Positions 1 to 5,849 of a stretch of DNA of 5,849 bases are shown piece after piece; within the stretch, counting starts at the first letter, position 1; each line of letters begins with the position of its first letter. The stretch covers positions 1 through 5,849 of the forward strand of contig DATKCY010000027.1 in assembly GCA_035512995.1 (NCBI GenBank), given 5' to 3'. The notes beneath the pieces are model-generated. The model worked only from the letters and a program-made list of their open reading frames with translations. It had not been told where the DNA came from and made no database searches. Origin of the DNA: Thermohalobaculum sp035512995 (GTDB taxonomy: Bacteria > Pseudomonadota > Alphaproteobacteria > Rhodobacterales > Rhodobacteraceae). Made by a program: the position numbers and the translations under genes.

Positions 1-427
1 AGCCGAACCAGCCCGCGTCGGGCGCGCCGCCGAACAGGAAGCTCGCGTTGAGCAGCAGCCCGCCGAACAGGAACACCCAGAAGCTGAACGAGTTCAGCCG
101 CGGAAACGCGACGTCGCGCGCCCCGATCTGGAGCGGGATGACGAAGTTGAAGAACGCGGCGCTCATGGGCATCACCGCGAGGAACACCATCGTCGTGCCG
201 TGCATCGTGAACAGCTGATTGTACAGGTCGGCGCTCAGCACCGTGTTCTCCGGCGAGCCGAGCTGGGCCCGGATCAGCAGGGCCTCGAGCCCGCCGATCA
301 GGAAGAACACGAACGCCGACACGAAGTACATCACCCCGATGCGCTTGTGGTCGACCGTGGTGATCCAGCTCATCAGGCCGCCGGACCAGTAGGCGTGGTT
401 CTCGTGGGACATCGTCGCGCCCGCCAT
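1..427 (-). CDS. coxA: Cytochrome c oxidase subunit I (N-terminal part, cut by the window edge)
   Basis: This is the catalytic haem-copper subunit of an aa3/caa3-type oxidase, an inner-membrane proton pump that reduces O2 to water. Only the first 142 codons are in the window; the frame runs open off position 1. Visible family hallmarks are TVDHKRIGVMY before the first membrane helix (about residues 30-52), then NQLFTMHGTTMVF, whose His76 should be a low-spin haem a ligand. The second helix and the start of the third (FSFWVFLFGGLLLN) follow. The copper-binding and cross-linked Tyr regions lie outside the window. The ATG at 427 directly follows the coxB stop, with no spacer, and GGGAG lies 10 nt upstream of it inside coxB. 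A second in-frame ATG at 412 has GGCGGG at a better 7-nt spacing, so the start is uncertain by five codons. Co-translation with coxB is very likely. Confidence 0.97.
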   Translation of the reverse strand, partial: MAGATMSHENHAYWSGGLMSWITTVDHKRIGVMYFVSAFVFFLIGGLEALLIRAQLGSPENTVLSADLYNQLFTMHGTTMVFLAVMPMSAAFFNFVIPLQIGARDVAFPRLNSFSFWVFLFGGLLLNASFLFGGAPDAGWFG

Positions 428-1624
428 CTATTCGAGGCTCCCGAGGTACGCCGCGAGCATCCGCAGCTCCTCGTCGGTCATTTGCAGGGTCGGCATTAAC
501 GCCCCCGGCTTCACTGCGCGCGGGTCGCGCAACCAGCGGATCATGTTCTCGGCGTTGTTTTCCAGAATACCCGCCGCGATAGTCCGCCGGCTGCCCACGT
601 GCGACAGGTCGGGCCCGAGCACGCCGGCGGCCGGCGTCCCCTGGATGCGGTGGCAGGCGATGCAGCCCCGGGTCATCATGAGCAGCTGGCCTTCCTCGAC
701 GATCGTCGCGAGATCGGCGTCCTGCGGCGCGAGCGGCTCGATCCCATCGACCTCGGCCGCTCCGCCCGGCTCCTGCTGCGTCTCGACCGCCTCGAGGGCG
801 AGCTCGGCTCGCGTCTCGGCCGCGTCGATCGTGTCGGATTCGGCCGCAAACTGGAGGACCGGCGCCGGCTGCGTCTGCGCCTCGACCCAGGCGGCGAAGT
901 CGTCCTCGCTGTCGACGAACACCTCGAGCTTCATCAGGGCGTGCGACAGTCCGCAGAACTCGGCGCACTGCCCGGTGAATCGTCCGACCGAGTCGGCCCT
1001 GAACCACAGGTGCGTCTCGTGCCCCGGCATCAGGTCGCGCTTCCCCGCCAGGCGCGGCACCCAGAAGCTGTGGATCACGTCGGCCGAGGTGAGCCGGAAC
1101 TCGACGGTCCGGCCGACAGGGATGTGCGCCTCGTTCGCCGTGACCAGGTCGTACTCGGGATAGCGGAACTCCCACCACCACTGGTGCCCGATCACCTCGA
1201 TCGTGAGCGCGTCGGGGTCGGTGGTCGGCCGGTCGACCTCCCAGATCGTGGTCATCGTCGGCACGGCGATGAACACCAGGACGATGGCGGGCGCCAGGGT
1301 CCAGGCGAGCTCGAGCAGCGTGTTGCCGTGCACGTGGCGGGGCTCGTCGCGCTCGCCGTCGGCGGGTCCGCGGCGGCGATCGCGGTACTTGAAGATCCCG
1401 ACCAGGAGCGCGCCCTCGACCAGGACGAACACCCCGATCGCCCACCACAGGATGCCCTCGAACAGATCCTGGAGGCGCACCGCCATGTCCGAGGCCGGAT
1501 CCATCGCCGACTGCGGAAACGGCCCGCCGCAGGCGGACACGAGGAGAAGCGCCGACAGGGCCAGCGCAGCAGCGCCGGCACGGCGCCAGCGCGCCGCGCC
1601 GGGGGGATGGGTCGCGTCGTTCAC
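428..1624 (-). CDS. coxB: Cytochrome c oxidase subunit II, lipoprotein with C-terminal cytochrome c domain (caa3 type)
   Basis: This 398-residue subunit takes electrons from the cytochrome pool and passes them through CuA to subunit I. A hydrophobic signal ends in the lipobox LVSAC (Cys32), so the mature protein is probably lipid-anchored. Two membrane helices lie at about 55-78 and 103-125. The periplasmic cupredoxin domain has the aromatic run GHQWWWEFRYPE and a full CuA set: His185, Cys220, Glu222, Cys224, His228 and Met231. A cytochrome c domain follows, with CIACH (Cys321, Cys324, His325) and Met377 in ALMPTL as the likely sixth haem ligand. This makes it a caa3-type fused subunit. The linker between CuA and haem domains (about 250-305) is long and rich in Ala and Glu. 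The start is GTG at 1624; no strong Shine-Dalgarno is visible, but no better start exists upstream and the signal peptide fits. It ends with TAG immediately before coxA. Confidence 0.97.
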   Translation of the reverse strand: MNDATHPPGAARWRRAGAAALALSALLLVSACGGPFPQSAMDPASDMAVRLQDLFEGILWWAIGVFVLVEGALLVGIFKYRDRRRGPADGERDEPRHVHGNTLLELAWTLAPAIVLVFIAVPTMTTIWEVDRPTTDPDALTIEVIGHQWWWEFRYPEYDLVTANEAHIPVGRTVEFRLTSADVIHSFWVPRLAGKRDLMPGHETHLWFRADSVGRFTGQCAEFCGLSHALMKLEVFVDSEDDFAAWVEAQTQPAPVLQFAAESDTIDAAETRAELALEAVETQQEPGGAAEVDGIEPLAPQDADLATIVEEGQLLMMTRGCIACHRIQGTPAAGVLGPDLSHVGSRRTIAAGILENNAENMIRWLRDPRAVKPGALMPTLQMTDEELRMLAAYLGSLE

Positions 1625-1702
1625 TCTATCGAATACCGTTCCACGGGAAGCGGTCGAAATGCTGTGTCCGGCGGGGCCCGAGGGCAGCCGATCTGGTGCC
1701 GG

Positions 1703-1731
1703 ACCTTACCCGGGAAGGCCGGTTGCGTCAA
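1703..1731 (-). promoter_or_regulatory. Candidate sigma70-type promoter for coxBA
   Basis: On the minus strand TTGACG (1731-1726; five of six match the -35 consensus) is followed after exactly 17 nt by TAAGGT (1708-1703; three of six match the -10 consensus). Transcription would start near 1696 and leave a leader of roughly 70 nt before the coxB GTG. The -35 element and spacing are good and the -10 is weak. Position between the purine genes and the oxidase genes supports a separate cox transcript. This rests on sequence pattern only. Confidence 0.4.
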
Positions 1732-1792
1732 GGGAATCGGCGGGCATCCGGCCGCCTGGCGAATCGGCTCTCATGGTAGATATTCGAACCGT

Positions 1793-1826
1793 CTTCTCTA
1801 TGTGTACACATGTACAGTTGGAGAAG
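1793..1826. repeat. 34-bp two-tier inverted repeat, possible operator or RNA hairpin
   Basis: Two inverted repeats share one centre, between 1809 and 1810. The outer arms are CTTCTC (1793-1798) and GAGAAG (1821-1826). The inner arms are TGTACA (1803-1808) and TGTACA (1811-1816), separated by CA. A perfect 12-bp palindrome, ATGTGTACACAT, overlaps at 1800-1811. As minus-strand RNA it could fold as a 6-bp stem, a 4x4 internal loop with one possible A-U pair, a 5-bp UGUAC/GUACA stem and a 4-nt loop. It begins 46 nt after the purH stop and about 60 bp upstream of the candidate cox -35. No T-run follows on either strand, so it does not look like an ordinary intrinsic terminator. It could be a binding site for a dimeric regulator of cox, or a 3'-end structure of the purH transcript. 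Confidence 0.6.
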
Positions 1827-1846
1827 GCCGGACGCCTGATCCCCGA

Positions 1847-1861
1847 CGGAATGTTGTTCCG
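1847..1861 (-). other. Short hairpin just after purH
   Basis: CGGAA (1847-1851) and TTCCG (1857-1861) form a perfect 5-bp inverted repeat with a 5-nt loop, beginning 11 nt after the purH stop codon in the direction of transcription. There is no following U-tract, and a stem this short can occur by chance, so I do not call it a terminator. It may be an mRNA 3'-end structure together with the larger dyad downstream. Confidence 0.25.
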
Positions 1862-1872
1862 ATGATCCTGGC

Positions 1873-3471
1873 CTAGTGCCGGAACAGCCGCCGCCCCGTC
1901 GCGACCATCGCGATGCCATGCTCGTCGGCGGCGGCGATCACCTCGGCGTCGCGCTTCGAGCCGCCGGGCTGCACGACGGCGCTGACGCCGGCGGCGGCGG
2001 CCGCGTCGATGCCGTCGCGGAACGGGAAGAACGCGTCGGAGGCGAGGACGCAGCTCTCGCCCGGGTGGCCGGCGCCGATCAATCCGGCGTGCTCGGCCTT
2101 CAGGCGGGCGATCGACACGGCGTCGACGCGGCTCATCTGGCCGGCGCCGATCCCGATCGTCGCGCCGCCGCGCGCCAGCACGATCGCGTTCGACTTCACG
2201 GCCTGGACGGCGGCCCACGCGAACGCGAGATCGTCCCACTCCGCCTTGTCGGGCGGCCGCGCGGTCATCACGGTGGCGGAGGCGCGGAACTCCGACGGCC
2301 GGGCGGGCGCGGGCGGAGCCTGGACGAGCACGCCGCCCGGAACCCCGCGCAGGTCGAGACCCGACGCGGCGTGGCCGTCCGGCGGGCACAGGCGCTCGCC
2401 GTCGGCGGGCAGCAGGATGCGGAGGTTCTCCTTCTTCCGCAGCAGCGCGAGGGCGGCGTCGGCGCAGCCGGGCGCGACGAGGCACTCGACGAACAGGCCC
2501 GCCAGGGACTCGGCCACCGCTTCGGTGATTGGCTCCGAGAACACGACGGTCGAGCCGAACGCCGACACCGGGTCGCACGCCAGCGCCTTCTCATACGCCT
2601 CCGACAGCGTGTGGCCCGTGCCGACCCCGCACGGCGTCGTGTGCTTGAGGATCACGCAGGTCGGGCGCTCCTCGTCGAGCCACGGGCCGATCGCGAGCAG
2701 CGCGCCCTCGACGTCGAGCAGGTTGTTGTAGGACAGCTCCTTGCCGTTTACCTGCCGCAGCCGCGGGATTCCGGTCGGAGCGTGCGCTCCGTTGCGGTAG
2801 AACGCGGCCGGCTGGTCGGGGTTCTCGCCGTAGCGCAGCGCCTGCACCTTGACCAACGAGAGCAGCAGCTCGTCGGGCAGCTCGTCGGGGCGGCGGTTGC
2901 GGCGGTCGAGGTAGCCGGCGATCGCGGCGTCGTACGCCGCCGTGTGCACGAACACCCGGGCCGCCAGGGCCCGGCGCAGGTCGAGCTGCTCGCCGCCGAG
3001 GTCGATCGCGGTCAGGACGGCCTTGTAGTTCGCCGGGTCGCACACCGGCCACACGAACGGGTGGTTCTTGGCCGCCGCCCGCAGCATGGTCGGCCCGCCG
3101 ATGTCGATCTGCTCGAGCGCCTCGGCGAACATCGTGTCGGGACGCGCCACGGTCTCGCGGAACGGGTACAGGTTGACGGCCACCAGGGCGATCGGCGCAT
3201 AGCCCTGCTCGGCCAGCTCGGCCACGTCGCTCTCGACCGACGTGCGCGCGAGGATCCCGGCGTGGACGGCGGGATGGAGCGTCTTCACCCGTCCGCCGAG
3301 GATCTCCGGCGACCCGGTGAACTCCGACACCGGGGTGACGTCGATCCCGGCGTCGCGGAGCGCGGCCGCCGTGCCGCCGGTCGACAGGATCTCGAACCCG
3401 TGCTCGACCAGCCGGGCGGCGAATTCCTCGATTCCCGTCTTGTCCGACACGCTGAGCAGCGCGTAAGGCAT
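1873..3471 (-). CDS. purH: Bifunctional AICAR formyltransferase / IMP cyclohydrolase
   Basis: This cytoplasmic enzyme catalyses the last two steps of de novo purine synthesis: AICAR is formylated with 10-formyl-THF, then FAICAR is closed to IMP. It has 532 residues, the usual length for PurH. The N-terminal cyclohydrolase domain (about 1-195) shows SVSDKTG, STGGTA, the FTGSPEILGGRVKTLHP block, VNLYPF and IDIGGPTMLRAAAKNH. The formyltransferase domain (about 205-532) shows LRYGENPDQ, GKELSYNN, the catalytic Lys276-His277 pair in VILKHTTPCG, DPVSAFG, VKSNAIV, IGIGAGQMSRV and QPGGSKRD, and ends in FRH. The ATG at 3471 follows a well-placed Shine-Dalgarno, and SVSDKTG close to the N terminus confirms it. 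The frame is open for a further 1.2 kb upstream, but that stretch is a shadow of the previous genes. One oddity is the proline-rich QAPPAPAR (about 384-391), where most relatives have QD.D. It lies 32 nt after the gmhB-purN stop, so it is probably the same operon. Confidence 0.98.
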   Translation of the reverse strand: MPYALLSVSDKTGIEEFAARLVEHGFEILSTGGTAAALRDAGIDVTPVSEFTGSPEILGGRVKTLHPAVHAGILARTSVESDVAELAEQGYAPIALVAVNLYPFRETVARPDTMFAEALEQIDIGGPTMLRAAAKNHPFVWPVCDPANYKAVLTAIDLGGEQLDLRRALAARVFVHTAAYDAAIAGYLDRRNRRPDELPDELLLSLVKVQALRYGENPDQPAAFYRNGAHAPTGIPRLRQVNGKELSYNNLLDVEGALLAIGPWLDEERPTCVILKHTTPCGVGTGHTLSEAYEKALACDPVSAFGSTVVFSEPITEAVAESLAGLFVECLVAPGCADAALALLRKKENLRILLPADGERLCPPDGHAASGLDLRGVPGGVLVQAPPAPARPSEFRASATVMTARPPDKAEWDDLAFAWAAVQAVKSNAIVLARGGATIGIGAGQMSRVDAVSIARLKAEHAGLIGAGHPGESCVLASDAFFPFRDGIDAAAAAGVSAVVQPGGSKRDAEVIAAADEHGIAMVATGRRLFRH

Positions 3472-3478
3472 GAACCGG

Positions 3479-3484
3479 TCCCCT
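3479..3484 (-). promoter_or_regulatory. Shine-Dalgarno site of purH
   Basis: AGGGGA (3484-3479 on the minus strand) sits 7 nt before the purH ATG. It decides the start of purH within a much longer open frame and lies in the 32-nt gap after the TAA of the preceding gene. Confidence 0.7.
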
Positions 3485-3503
3485 GTGTTTCTCGGTGGTC
3501 GAC

Positions 3504-4610
3504 TTACGTGAGGCGGCGCGAGCCGCGCGCCACGGCCGCGACGATCTCGGGCAGCAGCCGGTGCTCCTCCTCCAGCACCCGCGCCGCGAGCCGCTCCGCG
3601 TCGTCGCCGGACCGCACCGGAACCCGGCGCTGCGCGACGATCGGACCGCGGTCGTACTCCTCGTCCACAAGGTGTACCGTGACGCCCGTCTCCGACACAC
3701 CCGAGGCGAGCACGGCCTCGTGGACGCGCCGTCCGTACATTCCCTCGCCCCCGAACGCCGGCAGCAGCGACGGGTGGATGTTGAGCATCCGGCCGCGCCA
3801 CTCGCGCACCACGGCGGGCGGCACGAGCCGCAGATAGCCCGCGAGCACGACGAGGTCGGCCCCAAACTCGCGCAGCCACCCGGCCAGCTCGTCGGCCCGC
3901 GCGCCCGCGCCAGACAGTACCGCCGTCGGAATGCCCGCCGCCGCCGCGCGCTCGAGCGCCCCGATCCCGGGCCGGTCGCTCACCACGCCGCTGATCTCGA
4001 CCGCGGCGTCGTCCGCGAACCGGTCGATCAGCGCCTGGAGGTTCGAGCCCGAGCCCGAGGCGAGCACCACCACGCGCACGGCCCCGAGGATCCGCTCGAC
4101 CGCGGCGGCCAGCGAGTCGGCGCGCGGAATCCCCGGCGTGGCCTCGGGGTCGAACCCGCCGTCCGGTCCGGCGACCAGTAGCCGCCGCCCGCTCCAGCGC
4201 CGGGCGGGTTCGACGTCGCGGGCCCGGTCGCCGACGAACCACGAGACGGACGGATCGAGGTCGTGCTCGGCGATCGCACGCTCGAACAGCGCGGGGCTCG
4301 GCTTGCGGCATTCGCAGGCGTGGACCGTCGGGTCGTGCGGGCAGAAATAGACGGCGTCCAGCCGCGCGCCCTCCTCCGCCAGCCGGCGCTCGAGCTCGGC
4401 CTGCACGGCGCGGAAGTCGTCCTCGGAGTAGTAGCCGCGCCCGATGCCCGACTGATTCGTGACCATGATCACCGGCAGCCCGGCGGCGTTCAGCCGCGCG
4501 ATCGCGGCGGCGGCGCCCGGCAGCAGGCGGAGGTCGGCCGCATCGCCCAGGTAGCCGGGATCGGCGATCACCGTGCCGTCGCGGTCGAGGAACACGGCGG
4601 GTCGGCTCAC
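3504..4610 (-). CDS. purN: Fusion protein: GmhB-type HAD phosphatase + PurN (GAR formyltransferase)
   Basis: This is one uninterrupted 368-codon frame with two enzymes. Residues 1-175 are a HAD phosphatase of the GmhB / HisB-N type. They contain FLDRDGT with nucleophile Asp9 and Asp11, TNQSGIGRGYY, a zinc-type Cys90-x-His92...Cys99-x-Cys101 set, RKPSP with Lys103, and GDRARD (Asp128, Asp132). GmhB removes the 7-phosphate of heptose 1,7-bisphosphate; the actual substrate here is not proven. Residues 178-368 are a full-length PurN, which formylates glycinamide ribonucleotide with 10-formyl-THF. They contain LASGSGSNLQ, SDRPGIGALERA, and Asn277, His279 and Asp316 at the positions of the E. coli catalytic Asn106, His108 and Asp144. 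Almost no linker separates them. The GTG start gives an N-terminus typical of GmhB and overlaps the selA stop (GTGA), implying coupled translation. Internal GTG codons at 4079 and 4073 could also yield free PurN. The domain calls are firm; the fusion as the functional form is an inference. Confidence 0.93.
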   Translation of the reverse strand: MSRPAVFLDRDGTVIADPGYLGDAADLRLLPGAAAAIARLNAAGLPVIMVTNQSGIGRGYYSEDDFRAVQAELERRLAEEGARLDAVYFCPHDPTVHACECRKPSPALFERAIAEHDLDPSVSWFVGDRARDVEPARRWSGRRLLVAGPDGGFDPEATPGIPRADSLAAAVERILGAVRVVVLASGSGSNLQALIDRFADDAAVEISGVVSDRPGIGALERAAAAGIPTAVLSGAGARADELAGWLREFGADLVVLAGYLRLVPPAVVREWRGRMLNIHPSLLPAFGGEGMYGRRVHEAVLASGVSETGVTVHLVDEEYDRGPIVAQRRVPVRSGDDAERLAARVLEEEHRLLPEIVAAVARGSRRLT

Positions 4611-5849
4611 GATTCCCCGCCGTCCGACGCGCCCGCCTCGTCGGCGTCGAGCGCATCGAGCGCTTCGGCCACGCGGGCGGCGGCGAGCTCGGCGTCACCG
4701 CATTCGAGGCAGCGGAAGTCGACCACGAACCGCCCGTTCTCCACCCGGCCGATGAGCGGCGGGCGCCCGGCGCGGCACAGGGCGTCGAGGCGCGCCGCCG
4801 GCCCGTCGACCGCCCAGCCGGCCGACTCGATCTCCTGCTCGGGCGCCGAGCCCGCGCCCACGAGCGCGGCGAGCGGCACGATCTCGATGCGCTCGCGCAC
4901 GGCCGGGGCGAGCATGTCGCGGGCGAGCGCCGCCCGCTCGCGCACGGCGGCTGCCGGCTCGGTCAGGCGCCGCACGGCAGGCAGCCGCTCGCGCGCCAGC
5001 TCCGGGTCGAGCCACGCCCGCAGGGTGGCCTCGAGCGCCGCCAGCGTCAGCTTGTCGACCCGGAACGCCCGGAGCAGCGGGTTGCGGCGCAACCGGGCGA
5101 GCGCGGCCGTGCGCCCGTGGACGATGCCCGCCTGCGGCCCGCCGAGCAGCTTGTCGCCGCTCCACGACACGACGTCGGCGGCCCGCGCCTCGGGGCCCGA
5201 CGGCGCCGGCCCCGACAGCCGCTCGGGCAGGACGCCGGCCGGGGCCGCCGAGCCGAGGTCCCACGCCACCGGCACCCCCGCCTCGCGTCCGAGGGCTGCC
5301 AGCTCTTCGACGCCGGCGCTCTCGGTGAACCCCTCGATCCGGAAATTCGCCGGGTGGACCTTGAGCAGGAGGCCCGTGCGCTCGCCGAGCGCCGACCGGT
5401 AGTCGGCGATTCGGGTCCGGTTCGTGGCGCCCACCTCGACCAGCCGCGCCCCGGCCCGCTCGATCATCTCTGGGATGCGGAACGAGCCGCCGATCTCGAC
5501 CAGCTCGCCGCGCGACACGAGCACGTCGCGCCCGCGCGCGAACTCGTTCACGATCAACACGACGGCCGCCGCGTTGTTGTTGACCACGACGGCGTCCTCG
5601 GCGCCCACCACCCGCCGCAGCAGGGCCGCGCAGTGGTCGTAGCGATCGCCGCGCCGCCCCGCCTCGACGTCGTACTCGAGGTTCGAGTAGCCGGTGGCCA
5701 GCTCCGCAATCGCCGCCGCCGCCTCGTCCGACAGCGGCGCCCGGCCGAGGTTCGTGTGCAGGACGACGCCCGTCCCGTTCAGCACCCGGTGAAGCCCCGG
5801 GCGTGCGTCGAGCTCGAGCCGCCGCGCCGCGCGCGCGAGGATCGCCGCG
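4607..5849 (-). CDS. selA: L-seryl-tRNA(Sec) selenium transferase (5' end cut by the window edge)
   Basis: SelA converts seryl-tRNA(Sec) to selenocysteyl-tRNA(Sec) with selenophosphate, using PLP, in the cytoplasm. At least 413 codons are present, and the frame stays open to the right edge. About 50 residues are missing compared with the 463-residue E. coli enzyme. The GTG at 5785 is not the true start, because in-frame codons upstream read as the ordinary SelA N-terminal region (AARRLELDARPGLHRVLNGTG). Numbering from the GTG, the hallmarks are GTGVVLHTNLGRAPL (4-18), GYSNLEYD with GRRGDRYDH (32-51), VNNNAAAVVL (68-77), RGELVEIGGSFRIPE (92-106), GATNRT, KVHPANFRI, DLGSA, and SGDKLLGGPQAG with the PLP-binding lysine Lys212. 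The C-terminal tail has a Cys-x-x-Cys pair (359, 362) and is acidic. The gene implies that the host makes selenoproteins. selB is not in the window; the next gene is the phosphatase-PurN fusion, overlapping by 4 nt. Confidence 0.97.
   Translation of the reverse strand, partial: AAILARAARRLELDARPGLHRVLNGTGVVLHTNLGRAPLSDEAAAAIAELATGYSNLEYDVEAGRRGDRYDHCAALLRRVVGAEDAVVVNNNAAAVVLIVNEFARGRDVLVSRGELVEIGGSFRIPEMIERAGARLVEVGATNRTRIADYRSALGERTGLLLKVHPANFRIEGFTESAGVEELAALGREAGVPVAWDLGSAAPAGVLPERLSGPAPSGPEARAADVVSWSGDKLLGGPQAGIVHGRTAALARLRRNPLLRAFRVDKLTLAALEATLRAWLDPELARERLPAVRRLTEPAAAVRERAALARDMLAPAVRERIEIVPLAALVGAGSAPEQEIESAGWAVDGPAARLDALCRAGRPPLIGRVENGRFVVDFRCLECGDAELAAARVAEALDALDADEAGASDGGES

Noticed and set aside
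1739..1756. GGCGG/CCGCC hairpin in the purH-coxB gap
   Set aside because: Five GC-only pairs with an 8-nt loop and no U-tract are expected by chance in sequence this GC-rich.
1785..1813. Alternative minus-strand promoter TGTACA-N17-GAATAT
   Set aside because: Both boxes are weaker than the pair at 1731-1703, and the -35 would be part of the dyad; not supported beyond spacing.
599..1876. A 425-codon plus-strand open frame opposite coxB
   Set aside because: It is antisense to a fully motif-supported coxB, has shadow-like composition, and has no family resemblance.
1706..2578. A 290-codon minus-strand frame spanning the purH end and the intergenic region
   Set aside because: It overlaps PurH out of frame and is dominated by arginine; it contains no motif.
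2636..2662. KHTTPCG in PurH in place of the E. coli KHANPCG, as a possible loss of activity
   Set aside because: The catalytic Lys-His is retained, and the following positions vary among active PurH proteins (human has KHVSPAG).
1876..3837. A 653-codon plus-strand open frame opposite purH and purN
   Set aside because: Its composition (Arg, Gly, Ala, Asp and His runs) is typical of the antisense shadow of a high-GC gene; no domain or ribosome site is seen, and the opposite strand carries clear enzymes.
4607..4609. The selA TGA as a possible selenocysteine read-through codon
   Set aside because: It lies after a complete SelA C-terminus and overlaps the next start codon, so it acts as an ordinary stop; I saw no convincing SECIS-like hairpin directly after it.
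1873..4698. A 941-codon minus-strand frame that would fuse about 400 residues to the N-terminus of PurH
   Set aside because: The first part overlaps gmhB-purN and the selA end in another frame, is Arg/Ala/Gly-rich with no recognisable domain, and PurH has its own Shine-Dalgarno and a standard N-terminus at 3471.

Overview
The window is a very GC-rich bacterial segment (about 70% G+C by eye) in which every convincing gene lies on the minus strand, so it reads from right to left. The contents suggest an aerobic bacterium, probably with a Gram-negative type envelope. The evidence is an aa3/caa3-type haem-copper oxidase, a lipobox on CoxB, a heptose-bisphosphate-phosphatase-like domain, and a selenocysteine pathway gene. 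I cannot name the phylum from the sequence alone.

Layout in transcription order. (1) selA (5849-4607, 5' end cut by the window) encodes the PLP enzyme that makes selenocysteyl-tRNA(Sec). (2) Its TGA stop overlaps the GTG start of a fused gene (4610-3504). The N-terminal half of that gene is a GmhB-type HAD phosphatase and the C-terminal half is PurN, glycinamide ribonucleotide formyltransferase. (3) After 32 nt and a good Shine-Dalgarno comes purH (3471-1873), complete, the bifunctional enzyme for the last two steps to IMP. (4) A 248-bp, comparatively AT-rich intergenic region (1872-1625) holds a short hairpin, a 34-bp composite inverted repeat and a plausible sigma70-type promoter. (5) coxB (1624-428) encodes a lipoprotein cytochrome oxidase subunit II with a CuA site and a C-terminal cytochrome c domain. 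(6) coxA (427 to beyond the left edge) begins on the base after the coxB stop.

There appear to be two transcription units. The upstream one, selA / gmhB-purN / purH, is tightly packed and combines selenocysteine synthesis, a sugar-phosphate phosphatase and the two 10-formyl-tetrahydrofolate-dependent purine steps. The downstream cox unit builds the terminal oxidase and probably has its own promoter. No mobile elements, tRNA or rRNA genes, or CRISPR arrays were seen.

The main points of interest are the in-frame GmhB-PurN fusion, its translational coupling to selA, and the two-tier dyad between purH and coxB. I see nothing that clearly amounts to an undescribed defence or mobile system.
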